Shown here: piece by piece, positions 1 to 10,087 of the stretch
Layout of the letters: each line of letters begins with the position of its first letter
Numbering within the stretch: position 1 is the stretch's first letter
From: Streptomyces sp. TLI_171
GTDB lineage: Bacteria; Actinomycetota; Actinomycetes; Streptomycetales; Streptomycetaceae
Length of the DNA: 64,000 bases
Assembly (NCBI RefSeq): GCF_003610255.1
Contig: NZ_RAPS01000001.1
Span: 1,736,001 to 1,800,000, forward strand
Direction: 5' to 3'
Program-made: the position numbers and the translations under genes
The notes under the pieces: generated by a model
Database searches by the model: none
What the model was told of the DNA's origin: nothing
Seen by the model: the letters and a program-made list of their open reading frames with translations, nothing else

Positions 1-543
1 GCCGTCAAGGGTCGGCTTCGGCAGCGGGAACGGCGCGGTGATCGACATCGAGGTGCCGTCAGCGGTGGTGATCTTCGCCAGAGGGCCGCTGCCGCCGCCG
101 GAGAGCACCAGGTCGGAGCCGGTCAGCGCCGGGGTCACGGTGCCGTCCGGGTTCGCCTTCAGTGTCGAATCGAGGGTCTGCCAGCTGCCGTTGCGCTTGG
201 TCCGGACGTCTTGGGAGCGGGCGTCCGAGTACAGGGTCCGCCCGTCCGTGTCCGCGAAGACCTCGGTGGTCTCGTTGGTCATCGAATCGATCCGGATCGG
301 CTTCCCGGTGGCCTTGGCCTGCTGGAGGGCCGACCGGATCGCCTTGGCCGTCTCGGACTCCGCCGGCGGCTGAACAGCCCCGGTGCCGGAGGCCGGGGTC
401 GGGTCGGCCGCGGCGGCGAACTGTGCCGGGATCGCGGTCAGCAGCAGGGCCGCGGTGACGGTGAGAACGGTGCGCGCGGCACTCCCCGTCCCCCCTCTGC
501 GGCTCCGCGCCGTACGGCGCGACGAGTTGGGGCTAATTGACAT
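1..543 (-). CDS. Secreted DNRLRE/LamG-type protein, N-terminal part (3' end outside window)
   Basis: The reading frame starts at ATG 543 on the minus strand and runs off the left edge after 181 codons without a stop. Residues about 8-47 form a signal peptide: arginine-rich n-region, hydrophobic core (TVLTVTAALLLTAI) and an AAAAD cleavage region. The mature start (TAKAIRSALQQAKATGKPI, then SDLVLSGGGSGPLAKI) resembles the N-terminal region of large secreted actinomycete proteins that carry DNRLRE, LamG or RHS-type modules further on. That resemblance is from memory. No catalytic residues are in the visible part. It could be a cell-surface adhesin or a polymorphic-toxin carrier; the deciding C-terminal part lies outside. 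Confidence 0.6.
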   Translation of the reverse strand, partial: MSISPNSSRRTARSRRGGTGSAARTVLTVTAALLLTAIPAQFAAAADPTPASGTGAVQPPAESETAKAIRSALQQAKATGKPIRIDSMTNETTEVFADTDGRTLYSDARSQDVRTKRNGSWQTLDSTLKANPDGTVTPALTGSDLVLSGGGSGPLAKITTADGTSMSITAPFPLPKPTLDG

Positions 544-1171
544 GCCTCTGATCTGTTCCCTCCCGGACAGGCCCGCGACGATCAACCGCAGGCAATCGAA
601 AAGGAACGATGCAGGTCCAATGAAGGGTCGGTCAAGTATGTTTGTCAGCTTGTCCGTTGATGACCGAATTGATGGTCTGCGCCCTGACGGCCGGACGGGT
701 CGATCACACCACTGACGGCCCATCACCCGGGGCACGCCACCGGCCCCGCGGGCGATCCGCCGACGAAGAATCAGCCGACGGCCCCCGGAAGTTCACGGCC
801 TCCGGTCAGCGACGGGAGGCCGATGTTCCGGACCGGCAACCGCCGAGCATCCGCCATCGGAACAAGAAACGCTTCCGGGGCGAAGAACTGACGTCAGGTC
901 AGCGAAATTTCTCGCAATCGGGAACGATTCCGCCACACCGCCCGAATCACACCACTCGCCGCGCGCATGCGAGGTCTCGCGGAACCCCGGAGGCCTCCGG
1001 TCGGGCGAGGGAGCGACCACTGCGCCCCCGCCCGGCGACGACGCACCGGCCTCCGACGAATCTACCGGCAAGCGGCCCGCCCACGCCTCGAAATCACCCC
1101 GGAACGTCCCGGACCGACAAAGCGGGTTGAACCAAGCAGCGATACCAAAGCCCCGATTGACGTGAAAAGTA

Positions 1172-1198
1172 CCTTATGCCACTAAAGCGGACATAAGG
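1172..1198. repeat. Inverted repeat CCTTATG-N13-CATAAGG
   Basis: Seven-base arms at 1172-1178 and 1192-1198 are perfect. Adjacent CC/GG pairs (1179-1180 and 1189-1190) extend them with one bulged A. The loop is AT-rich. It could be an operator or a weak hairpin; function unknown. Confidence 0.4.
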
Positions 1199-1282
1199 CC
1201 CATGCTCGACTGACGCCCCCACAGCTCCCCCTCGCTGCGCAGCCGTTGCCGCGAATGCCCTTGATCGCGATTTCCAAATTCC

Positions 1283-1296
1283 GTGACGGCCGTCAC
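1283..1296. promoter_or_regulatory. Crp-type binding site upstream of the Rpf-like gene
   Basis: GTGACGGCCGTCAC is a perfect 14-base palindrome and fits the Streptomyces Crp consensus GTG-N6-GNCAC. It lies just upstream of a plausible promoter (TTGCGA at 1303-1308, 18-base spacer, TAATCT at 1327-1332), centred about 50 bases before the expected transcription start. Cyclic-AMP receptor control of rpf genes is known in actinobacteria; control here is inferred. Confidence 0.6.
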
Positions 1297-1302
1297 AGGC
1301 AT

Positions 1303-2823
<1,521 letters not shown>

Positions 2824-2860
2824 CGGCTCCTTACGCGCGGCCCGGCGGGGCCCGTGAACA

Positions 2861-2901
2861 CCGCTGCCCTCGGGGACCCTGGTCGGCTCCGGGGGCAGCG
2901 G
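2861..2901 (+). terminator. Hairpin after the Rpf-like gene
   Basis: CCGCTGCCC (2861-2869) pairs with GGGCAGCGG (2893-2901), with further imperfect pairing inside. It lies 38 bases after the stop codon. No U-tract follows, as is usual in these genomes. Confidence 0.5.
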
Positions 2902-2942
2902 CCTATGCTCGGGCCGGAATCGGCACGACAGGGGAGCACCCG

Positions 2943-3143
2943 ATGGCCAAGCTGACGATCTCGCTCGACGCGGACCTCGCACTGGAGGTCATGATGCGGG
3001 TCGGCGCGAGCAGCCCGCAGGACGCGGTGGAGCTGCTGGTGCGCGACTACCTGTCGACGGACCGCAGGACCCAGGCGCGGACCGGCGGCAGCCGGGACGG
3101 CGAGCGCTTCAACGGCCCGGCCCCGACCGTCGAGGAGGGCTGA
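2943..3143 (+). CDS. VapB-like (DUF2191-type) small protein
   Basis: This 66-residue protein starts at ATG 2943 behind AGGGGAGC. The N-terminal TISLDADLALEVMMRVGASSPQDAVELLVRDYL matches the pattern of ribbon-helix-helix VapB-type antitoxins: a short beta strand, then two helices. The tail is charged and probably disordered. No VapC-like PIN toxin gene is adjacent, so it appears orphan. It may be a stand-alone DNA-binding regulator. The family call is from memory of similar Streptomyces proteins. Confidence 0.65.
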   Translation: MAKLTISLDADLALEVMMRVGASSPQDAVELLVRDYLSTDRRTQARTGGSRDGERFNGPAPTVEEG

Positions 3144-3194
3144 CCGCCCCCGCACGCCCACCTGACATTTACACAATCTCCGGCACTGTCAAGG

Positions 3195-3227
3195 AACTTA
3201 CTATCTAGTAAGTTTACTGGCGAGTAC
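3195..3227. promoter_or_regulatory. Tandem palindromic operators before the acyl-CoA ligase gene
   Basis: A perfect inverted repeat with nine-base arms (AACTTACTA, two bases, TAGTAAGTT) lies at 3195-3214. A second copy of the core TTACT-N4-AGTA lies at 3214-3227, its centre 16 bases from the first. The pair sits 42-74 bases upstream of the start codon, where a TetR- or MarR-type repressor would block transcription. Palindromes of this kind are typical of fatty-acid regulators; the regulator is unknown. Confidence 0.6.
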
Positions 3228-3268
3228 CTACCCTGAGCGAACCCCCACCCACCCAAGGGAGTTCGCTC

Positions 3269-5191
3269 ATGGCACACCCCCTCGCCCGTGCCGGGCGCAA
3301 CGAACAGCTGCGCAGCCGCGCACCCGTCGAGGTGCTGCGCTCCGGCGGCCGGGTCGTCGAGGCCCGCACCCCGCACCTGGTTCCGCCGCCGGAGACCGGC
3401 AGTCTGGCCGACCTGCCGTTCACCAACGCCCGCGAGGCGCCGGACGCGGTGGTCGTGACGCGCCGTCAACCGGACGGCGGCTGGGAGCACTTGACGGCCG
3501 CCCGGTTCGCCGAGGAGGTCGCGGCGGCGGCCCGCGGGCTGGTAGCGGCCGGGGTGCGGGCCGGCGACCGGGTGCTGCTGATGTCCCGGACCCGCTACGA
3601 GTGGACCCTGCTGGACTTCGCCGCCTGGGCGGCCGGGGCCTCGCTGGTGCCGGTGTACCCGACCGCCTCGGTCGAGCAGGCGGAGTGGATCGTCCGCGAC
3701 TCCGGGGCGGTGCTGGCGCTCGCGGAGGACGCCGGGACCGCCGAGGTGCTGACCGTGGCGATCGCCCGCACCGGCGGCACGGTGCCGCTGTGGCGGCTGG
3801 ACGAGGACGCCGTCGGCTCGCTCGCCGAGCTCGGGAAGCCGGTCCCCGACGCCGAGTTGGAGCGTCGCCGGGCCGCCCTCGGCCCGCACAGCGAGGCCAC
3901 CCTGATCTACACCTCCGGCACCACCGGCCGCCCCAAGGGCTGCCTCCTCAGCCACGCCAACTTCCTCGCCGAGGCGGCCAACTGCCACGCCATGCTGGAG
4001 CCGGTGTTCGCGGAGGTGACGGGCGAGGCGCCGTGCACCCTGCTGTTCCTGCCGCTGGCCCACGTGCTCGGCCGGATGATCCAGGTGACCTGCGTGTACG
4101 GGCGGATCCGGATCGGGCACAGCCCCTCCCTGAAGCCCGCCGAACTCCGGCCCGACATGGCCGAGTTCGGCGCCACCTTCCTGGTCGGGGTGCCCTACCT
4201 GTTCGAGAAGATCCACCAGTTGGGGCGGGCCGAGGCCCAGGCCAAGGGCGCGGTGAAGGTCTTCGACCGGGCCGCCGACGTCGCCGTGCGCTACGCCCGC
4301 GCCGAACTCGCCGCACTGGCCGGCGAGGGCAGGCCCGCGCCGCTGTCGCTGCGGATGGCGCACGGCCTGTACGACGCCCTGGTGTACCGGCGGGTGCGGG
4401 CCGCGATGGGCGGCAAGGTGCGGTACGCGATCAGCGGCGGGTCCTCGATCGACCCCGAGCTGCTGCTGTTCTTCGCCGGCGCCGGGGTGCTGGTGTACGA
4501 GGGCTACGGGCTGACCGAGACCAGCGGCCCGTCCACCGCGAACCCGCCGCTGCGGCCCCGCCCGGGCACCGTGGGCCCGCCGATCCCGGGCAGCGCGGTG
4601 CGGATCGCCGAGGACGGCGAGGTGTACCTGAGCGGCAGTCAGATCTTCGACGGCTACTACGAGTTGGGGGCACCCCGACCGGCCCGGCCGCACTGGTTCG
4701 CCACCGGCGACCTGGGCCACCTCGACGAGGACGGCTACCTGACCATCACCGGCCGCAAGAAGGAGATCCTGGTGACCTCCCGCGGCAAGAACGTCTCCCC
4801 CGGCCCGCTGGAGGACCGGCTCCGCGCCCACCCGCTGATCAGCCAGTGCCTGGTGGTCGGCAACGGCCGCCCGTACGTGGGCGCGCTGCTCACCCTGGAC
4901 CCGGAGGCGGTGGAGCGCTTCCTGGAACTGCGCCCGCAGACCCCGCCGAGCGGCACCGACCCGCTCGACATCGGCAGCGCGATCCCGGTCCACCACGCGG
5001 TGCTGACCGCGCTCGCCGAGGGCGTGCAGGCCGTCAACTCGACGGTCTCGCGGGCCGAGTCGATCCGCCGGGTGCGGGTGGTGGCGGGCGACTTCACCGA
5101 GGAGCGCGGCATGCTGACGCCCTCGCTGAAGCTCCGCCGGCAGGCCGTCAGCACCGCCTACCGGCGCGACATCGAGCAGCTCTACGCATGA
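3269..5191 (+). CDS. Long-chain fatty-acid--CoA ligase / AMP-dependent synthetase
   Basis: The 640-residue enzyme is expected to activate a fatty acid with ATP and CoA via an acyl-adenylate. The AMP-binding P-loop is intact (YTSGTTGRPKGC, about residue 212). The adenylation motif YEGYGLTETSG and the hinge/C-terminal block (FATGDLGHLDEDGYLTITGRKKEIL) are also present, as is the late SPGPLEDRL segment. The length fits the FadD15-like class of bacterial long-chain ligases. ATG 3269 follows AAGGGAGTTCGCTC. The gene stands alone with its own operator region (3195-3227), pointing to acyl-CoA-responsive control. A convergent terminator separates it from malR. Substrate chain length cannot be read from the sequence. 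Confidence 0.9.
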   Translation: MAHPLARAGRNEQLRSRAPVEVLRSGGRVVEARTPHLVPPPETGSLADLPFTNAREAPDAVVVTRRQPDGGWEHLTAARFAEEVAAAARGLVAAGVRAGDRVLLMSRTRYEWTLLDFAAWAAGASLVPVYPTASVEQAEWIVRDSGAVLALAEDAGTAEVLTVAIARTGGTVPLWRLDEDAVGSLAELGKPVPDAELERRRAALGPHSEATLIYTSGTTGRPKGCLLSHANFLAEAANCHAMLEPVFAEVTGEAPCTLLFLPLAHVLGRMIQVTCVYGRIRIGHSPSLKPAELRPDMAEFGATFLVGVPYLFEKIHQLGRAEAQAKGAVKVFDRAADVAVRYARAELAALAGEGRPAPLSLRMAHGLYDALVYRRVRAAMGGKVRYAISGGSSIDPELLLFFAGAGVLVYEGYGLTETSGPSTANPPLRPRPGTVGPPIPGSAVRIAEDGEVYLSGSQIFDGYYELGAPRPARPHWFATGDLGHLDEDGYLTITGRKKEILVTSRGKNVSPGPLEDRLRAHPLISQCLVVGNGRPYVGALLTLDPEAVERFLELRPQTPPSGTDPLDIGSAIPVHHAVLTALAEGVQAVNSTVSRAESIRRVRVVAGDFTEERGMLTPSLKLRRQAVSTAYRRDIEQLYA

Positions 5192-5195
5192 GCGC

Positions 5196-5230
5196 GGAGC
5201 CCCCGGGAGGAGAGACCTCCCGGGGGCTCC
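5196..5230. terminator. Bidirectional terminator between the acyl-CoA ligase gene and malR
   Basis: GGAGCCCCCGGGAGG (5196-5210) pairs perfectly with CCTCCCGGGGGCTCC (5216-5230) around a five-base AGAGA loop. It lies between two convergent genes. Confidence 0.85.
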
Positions 5231-5242
5231 GCGCCGTCCGCG

Positions 5243-6268
5243 TCAGCCGTTGCGCGGGCCGGAGCCGGTGGAGCCGCGCATCACCAGCTCGGGCTGGAAC
5301 ATGAACTCGGAGCGCTGCGCCGGGTTTCCGCCGACCTCCTCCAGCAGGGCGTCGACGGCGGCGGTGGCCATCGCCTCGACCGGCTGGCGCACCGTGGTCA
5401 GCGGCGGCTCGGTGAACGCTATCAACGGCGAGTCGTCGAAGCCGACCACCGAGACGTCCTGCGGCACCGACAGGCCGCGCTGGCGCACCGCCCGGATCGC
5501 GCCGAGCGCCATCATGTCGGAGCCGCAGACGATCGCCGTGCAGCCCTTGTCGAGCAGCGCCTGGGCGGCGGCGTGCCCGCCCTCCACGCTGAACAGGGTG
5601 TGGTGGACCAGCTCGGCGGCCTGCTCGGGGGTGCGCCCGGTGAGCTGCTGCACCGCCGCGGTGAAGCCCTCGATCTTGCGCAGCACCGGCACGTACCGCT
5701 TCTGACCGACCGCCAGGCCGATCGTCTCGTGCCCGAGTTCCACCAGGTGCTGGACGGCCATCCACATCGCGGCCCGGTCGTCCGGCGAGATGAACGGCGC
5801 GGCGATCTTCTCGCTGTAGCCGTTGATCAGCACGAACGGGACCTGACGGCCGATCAGCTTGGCGTACCGGTCGTGGTCGGCGGTGGTGTCGGCGTGCAGT
5901 CCGGAGACGAACACGATGCCGGCCACGCCGCGTTCCACCAGCATCTCGACGAGTTCGTCCTCGGTCGACCCGCCGGGGGTCTGGGTGCACAGCACCGGCG
6001 TGTAGCCGTGCCGGCTGAGCACCTGCTCGATCACCTGGGCCAGGGCCGGGAAGATCGGGTTGCTGAGCTCCGGGGTGATCAGGCCGATCAGCCCGGCGCT
6101 GCGCTGGCGCAGCCGGGTCGGCCGTTCGTAGCCGAGCACGTCCAGGGCAGCCAGCACCGTCTGCCGGGTGGTCGCGGAGACGCCCGCCTTGCCGTTGAGT
6201 ACGCGGCTGACGGTGGCTTCGCTGACCCCCGCCTGCGCCGCGATGTCGGAGAGTCGCGCCGTAGTCAC
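5243..6268 (-). CDS. malR: LacI-family repressor of maltose/maltodextrin genes (MalR/Reg1-like)
   Basis: The product is 341 residues from GTG 6268. The N-terminal LacI helix-turn-helix reads ARLSDIAAQAGVSEATVSRVLNG and is followed by a periplasmic-binding-protein-like effector domain (LIGLITPELSNPIFPALAQVI ... VVGFDDSPLIAFTEPPLTTVRQP). It closely resembles Streptomyces MalR/Reg1 as I remember that protein, which represses malEFG and is released by maltodextrin. An upstream in-frame GTG at 6292 exists, but the family start is the MTTARL form. It lies only 25 bases behind the alpha-glucosidase gene, so it is probably co-transcribed at the 3' end of the mal operon. Its likely targets are the repeats upstream of malE (11494-11610). 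Confidence 0.88.
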   Translation of the reverse strand: MTTARLSDIAAQAGVSEATVSRVLNGKAGVSATTRQTVLAALDVLGYERPTRLRQRSAGLIGLITPELSNPIFPALAQVIEQVLSRHGYTPVLCTQTPGGSTEDELVEMLVERGVAGIVFVSGLHADTTADHDRYAKLIGRQVPFVLINGYSEKIAAPFISPDDRAAMWMAVQHLVELGHETIGLAVGQKRYVPVLRKIEGFTAAVQQLTGRTPEQAAELVHHTLFSVEGGHAAAQALLDKGCTAIVCGSDMMALGAIRAVRQRGLSVPQDVSVVGFDDSPLIAFTEPPLTTVRQPVEAMATAAVDALLEEVGGNPAQRSEFMFQPELVMRGSTGSGPRNG

Positions 6269-6293
6269 GATCCCAGAGCCTATTGCAACCACG

Positions 6294-8024
6294 TCAGACC
6301 GCCCACCATGCGGTGCTGTCGGCCGGGAGTTCGACGCTGTCCTCCGCTGCGACAGCCTCGGCGGAGGACAGCAGCATACGGCCGGGAGCGGGAATCCGGA
6401 CGCTTTCGCCGGTGGTGTTCACGGTGCACACGAAGGAGCCTTCGGCCGCGGTGCGGCGGAACGCCAGCACGCCCTCGGGGGTGGGCAGCCACTCGACCTC
6501 GGTGCCGGCGCCGAGCGCGGGCTGGGCCCGGCGGACCGCCAGCGCGGAGCGGTACAGCTCCAGCGTGGAGGTCGGGTCACCGGTCTGGACCTCCACCGAG
6601 AGCTCGGCCCACTCGGCGGGCTGCGGCAGCCAGCTCGGGCCGCCCGCGTTCGGGCCGAAGCCGTACGGGGCCTCGGTGCCGGACCACGGGATCGGGACCC
6701 GGCAGCCGTCGCGGTAGCCGTCCTGGCCGGCCTGGCGGAAGAACGACGGGTCCTGGCGGACCTCGTCGGGCAGGTCGGTGACGTCCGGCAGGCCGAGCTC
6801 CTCGCCCTGGTAGAGGTACGCGGAGCCGGGCAGCGCCAGCATCAGCAGGGTGGCGGCGCGGGCCCGGCGCAGGCCGAGCTCGCGGTCGCCGGGGGTGCGG
6901 ATCTGGGTGCCCAGGCCGGCCGGGTTGGCGAACCGGGTGGCGTGCCGGGTGACGTCGTGGTTGGACAGCACCCAGGTGGTCGGGGCGTGCACCGGACGCA
7001 TCGAGTCGAGCGACACGTCGATCACCTCGCGCAGCGCGGCGGCGTCCCAGGAGGTGCCCAGGTACTGGAAGTTGAACGCCTGGTGCAGCTCGTCCGGGCG
7101 GACGTAGTTGGCGGTGCGCTGGACGGTCGGGGTCCAGGCCTCGGCGACGCCGATCCGGTCGCCGGGGTACTCGTCCAGGATCTGCCGCCAGCTGCGGTAG
7201 ATGGCGTGCACGCCGTCCTGGTCGAAGAACGGCATGACGTCGTTGCCGAGCAGCTTCAGCTGGTCGTGGCTGCCCAGGTCGGGCAGGCCGGGGGCCTTGA
7301 CCATGCCGTGCGCGACGTCGATCCGGAAGCCGTCGACGCCCATGTCCAGCCAGAACCGCAGGATGGAGCGGAACTCGTCGGCGACCGCCGGGCTGTCCCA
7401 GTTGAAGTCGGGCTGCTCGGGGGCGAACAGGTGCAGGTACCAGTCGCCGGGGGTGCCGTCCGGGTTCACGGTCCGGGTCCAGGCCGGGCCGCCGAAGATG
7501 GACTCCCAGTCGTTGGGCGGCAGTTCGCCGTTCTCGCCCTTGCCGGGGCGGAAGTGGTAGCGCTCGCGCAGCGGGGAGCTCGGGCCCTCGCGCAGGGCGC
7601 GCTGGAACCACTCGTGCTGGTCGGAGGAGTGGTTGGGGACCAGGTCGACGATGATCCGCAGACCCAGCTCGTGGGCGTCCCGGATCAGCCCGTCGGCGTC
7701 CAGCAGGGTGCCGAACATCGGGTCCACGGCGCGGTAGTCGGCGACGTCGTAGCCCGCGTCGGCCTGCGGGGAGGCGTAGAACGGGGAGAGCCAGACCGCG
7801 TCCACGCCCAGGTCGCGCAGGTACGGCAGCCGGCTGCGGATGCCGGGCAGGTCGCCCATGCCGTCCCCGTTGCCGTCGGCGAAGCTGCGCGGGTACACCT
7901 GGTAGATGACCGCGTCCCGCCACCAGCCGCCTCTGCTGGCCCGGTCGTTCGCAGCAGTCGTCCGCGCGGCGGGAACGGCGGCGGGAACGGCGGGCCGGGA
8001 GGCGTCGGCCAGGTTCTGGGTCAT
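6294..8024 (-). CDS. aglA: Alpha-glucosidase, GH13 family
   Basis: This 576-residue cytoplasmic enzyme should hydrolyse alpha-1,4 bonds of maltose and short maltodextrins imported by the adjacent transporter. GH13 landmarks are intact: VYPRSFAD and region I (DLVPNHSS). The nucleophile is Asp236 in GFRIDVAH, the acid/base is Glu295 in GVAEAW, and the stabilising Asp357 is in LSNHDVTR. There is no signal peptide; the first 30 residues are Ala/Pro-rich. It follows malG by 51 bases on the same strand and precedes malR, so uptake, cleavage and regulation are in one transcription unit. In S. coelicolor the corresponding gene is aglA next to malG. Confidence 0.9.
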   Translation of the reverse strand: MTQNLADASRPAVPAAVPAARTTAANDRASRGGWWRDAVIYQVYPRSFADGNGDGMGDLPGIRSRLPYLRDLGVDAVWLSPFYASPQADAGYDVADYRAVDPMFGTLLDADGLIRDAHELGLRIIVDLVPNHSSDQHEWFQRALREGPSSPLRERYHFRPGKGENGELPPNDWESIFGGPAWTRTVNPDGTPGDWYLHLFAPEQPDFNWDSPAVADEFRSILRFWLDMGVDGFRIDVAHGMVKAPGLPDLGSHDQLKLLGNDVMPFFDQDGVHAIYRSWRQILDEYPGDRIGVAEAWTPTVQRTANYVRPDELHQAFNFQYLGTSWDAAALREVIDVSLDSMRPVHAPTTWVLSNHDVTRHATRFANPAGLGTQIRTPGDRELGLRRARAATLLMLALPGSAYLYQGEELGLPDVTDLPDEVRQDPSFFRQAGQDGYRDGCRVPIPWSGTEAPYGFGPNAGGPSWLPQPAEWAELSVEVQTGDPTSTLELYRSALAVRRAQPALGAGTEVEWLPTPEGVLAFRRTAAEGSFVCTVNTTGESVRIPAPGRMLLSSAEAVAAEDSVELPADSTAWWAV

Positions 8025-8075
8025 TGGACAGTCATCCCTCGGAGGCTGTGGAAGTGACGTGGAGGTGGCGCGGGT

Positions 8076-9029
8076 TCAGGACTTGGCGGCGCCGGCCGTC
8101 AGGCCGGTGACCAGGTGGCGCTGCACCAGGTAGAAGACGACCGCGGCGGGGATGGCGATCAGCACCGAGGTGGCGGCCATCAGCTGCCACTGGTGGTCGT
8201 GCTCGCTGACGAACGAGGACAGGCCGACGGCCAGCGTGTACTTGTCGGACGACAGCATGAAGGTCGACGCGTAGGCGACCTCGCCCCAGGCGGTGAGGAA
8301 GGAGTAGAACGCGGCCACGGCCAGGCCCGGGCGGGCCAGCGGCAGGATGAGGCGCCAGAAGGTGCCGAACGGGGACAGTCCGTCGACCCGGCCGGCCTCG
8401 TCGATCTCCACCGGGATGGTGTCGAAGTAGCCCTTCAGCAGCCAGCCGCAGTACGGCACGGTGGTGGCCGAGTAGACCAGCACCAGACCGCTGTAGCTGT
8501 CCAGCATGCCCAGGTTGGACAGGATGTAGTACATCGGGACGATCAGCACCGCGATCGGGAACATCTGGGTGACCAGCAGGGTCCACATCAGCTGCCGGTA
8601 GCCGGGGAATCGCATCCGGGAGACCGCGTAGCCGGTGGAGGCGGCGATCAGCACGCCCAGCACGGTGGTGCCGCCGGCCACGATCACCGAGTTGCCGAAC
8701 CAGGTCAGGAAGTCGGTGTCGCCCAGCACCTTGCCGTAGTTGGCGAAGGTGGCCTTGCCCATGATCTTCGCGGGGTGCAGGTAGTCCATGTCGTCCGGCC
8801 CGAGCGAGATGTACGCGATGTACAGCACCGGGAACAGCGCGATCAGGCTGGCGATCAGCAGCGCGCCGTGCGAGAGCACGGTGGCCAGCGGGGAGGACTT
8901 GCTGCGCAGGCGGACCTTGACGGGCCGTCCGGTGGGCGCGGGCTCGGTTGCGGGGCGGTCGGCGGTGAGTGTCATGGGGCTGCCTGCCTGGTCGTGGTCC
9001 TCTGTCGGGAAAGCGGTCTCGGTGCTCAT
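8076..9029 (-). CDS. malG: Maltose/maltodextrin ABC transporter permease MalG
   Basis: The 317-residue inner-membrane permease has about six transmembrane helices after a hydrophilic N-terminus of about 45 residues. The EAA loop that contacts the ATPase is clear (EIDEAGRVDGLSPFGTFWRLILP). ATG 9029 overlaps the malF stop as ATGA, showing translational coupling. No ATPase gene is in the operon. In Streptomyces such sugar transporters share the ATPase MsiK encoded elsewhere, which is probably the case here. Confidence 0.92.
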   Translation of the reverse strand: MSTETAFPTEDHDQAGSPMTLTADRPATEPAPTGRPVKVRLRSKSSPLATVLSHGALLIASLIALFPVLYIAYISLGPDDMDYLHPAKIMGKATFANYGKVLGDTDFLTWFGNSVIVAGGTTVLGVLIAASTGYAVSRMRFPGYRQLMWTLLVTQMFPIAVLIVPMYYILSNLGMLDSYSGLVLVYSATTVPYCGWLLKGYFDTIPVEIDEAGRVDGLSPFGTFWRLILPLARPGLAVAAFYSFLTAWGEVAYASTFMLSSDKYTLAVGLSSFVSEHDHQWQLMAATSVLIAIPAAVVFYLVQRHLVTGLTAGAAKS

Positions 9030-9976
9030 CCGTTGGCCTTCTCGTTCCGGGCCAGCCAGCGGCGGTAGAAGGAGGTGAAGACGATCAGGATCGACAGCAG
9101 CAGGATTCCGTAGGTCGCGGACTGCGCGTAGTCCGAGGGCTGCTGGCCGAAGCCGAGGCGGTAGGCCCAGGTGACCAGGATCTGCGCGTCGGGGGCGCCG
9201 GAGCCGAACAGCAGGAAGATGACCGCGAACTGGTTGAAGGTCCAGATCACGCCGAGCAGCACGACGGTGGAGGAGACGGTCCGCAGGCCCGGCAGGGTGA
9301 CGTAGCGGAACCGCTGCCAGGCGCTGGCGCCGTCCATCTCGGCGGCCTCGTAGAGCTCCTGCGGGATCGACTGCAGGCCGCCCAGCAGGGAGATCATCAT
9401 GAACGGCACGCCGACCCAGGTGTTGACCATGATCGCGGCCGACTTCTGCGCCAGCGGGTCGGAGAGCCAGCCGGGTTCGGGCAGGTGCAGGGTTCCGAGC
9501 ACCGCGTTGACGGCTCCGCCGTCGGCGAGCATCAGGCGCCAGGAGAAGACGGTGACGAAGGTGGGCACGGCCCAGGGCAGGATCAGCACCAGCCGGTAGA
9601 GGCTGCGGCCGCGCATGTTCCGGTTCAGCAGCAGCGCGAGCGCCAGGCCGATGCTGTAGTGCAGGACCACGCAGATCGCGGTCCAGGCGACGGTCCAGAT
9701 GAAGTGCGACCAGAAGCGGTCGTACGCGGTCGGGCCCCACAGGATGTCCGCGTAGTTGTCCAGCCCGACGAAGTCGAAGCTGTCCGGGATGTGGTTGACG
9801 CCGATCTGCCGGCCGACGTTGAGGCTGTTCGCGTTCGTCAGGGTCAGGTAGATCCCGCGGACCAGCGGGTAGCCGACCAGCACCCCGAGGACGATCACGA
9901 CCGGCGCGATCATCGCGTACGCGTACCAGTACTTCGAGTACGACAGCCTGATGCGCTGTGCGACCGCAACTGCCAT
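9026..9976 (-). CDS. malF: Maltose/maltodextrin ABC transporter permease MalF
   Basis: The 316-residue membrane permease is the first of the pair. It has a cytoplasmic N-terminus, about six helices (first near YAMIAPVVIVLGVLVGYPLV) and an EAA-type loop (ELYEAAEMDGASAWQRFRYVTLPGL). ATG 9976 is preceded by GGAGAAGG. It lies downstream of malE, separated by 111 bases that include a perfect 12-bp hairpin, and overlaps malG by four bases. It should form the heterodimeric channel with MalG. Confidence 0.92.
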   Translation of the reverse strand: MAVAVAQRIRLSYSKYWYAYAMIAPVVIVLGVLVGYPLVRGIYLTLTNANSLNVGRQIGVNHIPDSFDFVGLDNYADILWGPTAYDRFWSHFIWTVAWTAICVVLHYSIGLALALLLNRNMRGRSLYRLVLILPWAVPTFVTVFSWRLMLADGGAVNAVLGTLHLPEPGWLSDPLAQKSAAIMVNTWVGVPFMMISLLGGLQSIPQELYEAAEMDGASAWQRFRYVTLPGLRTVSSTVVLLGVIWTFNQFAVIFLLFGSGAPDAQILVTWAYRLGFGQQPSDYAQSATYGILLLSILIVFTSFYRRWLARNEKANG

Positions 9977-10043
9977 GGGTTGACACCTTCTCCGGGAGTT
10001 CCGCCGCCTGCCTCGGCGACTACTGCTGGGGTCTGACTGGGAC

Positions 10044-10075
10044 CGCCCGGCCCACCGTCAGGTGTGGGCCGGGCG
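10044..10075 (-). terminator. Intercistronic hairpin between malE and malF
   Basis: A perfect 12-bp stem (CGCCCGGCCCAC, 10044-10055; GTGGGCCGGGCG, 10064-10075) with an eight-base loop lies immediately after malE. In binding-protein operons such a hairpin usually attenuates read-through or stabilises the upstream message, so that more binding protein than permease is made. Confidence 0.7.
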
Positions 10076-10087
10076 AGCCTTTCCGAC

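Noticed and set aside
642..1130. A 162-codon plus-strand frame in the leader region
   Set aside because: It has no ribosome binding site, Arg/Pro/Thr-rich composition and no signal peptide or domain.
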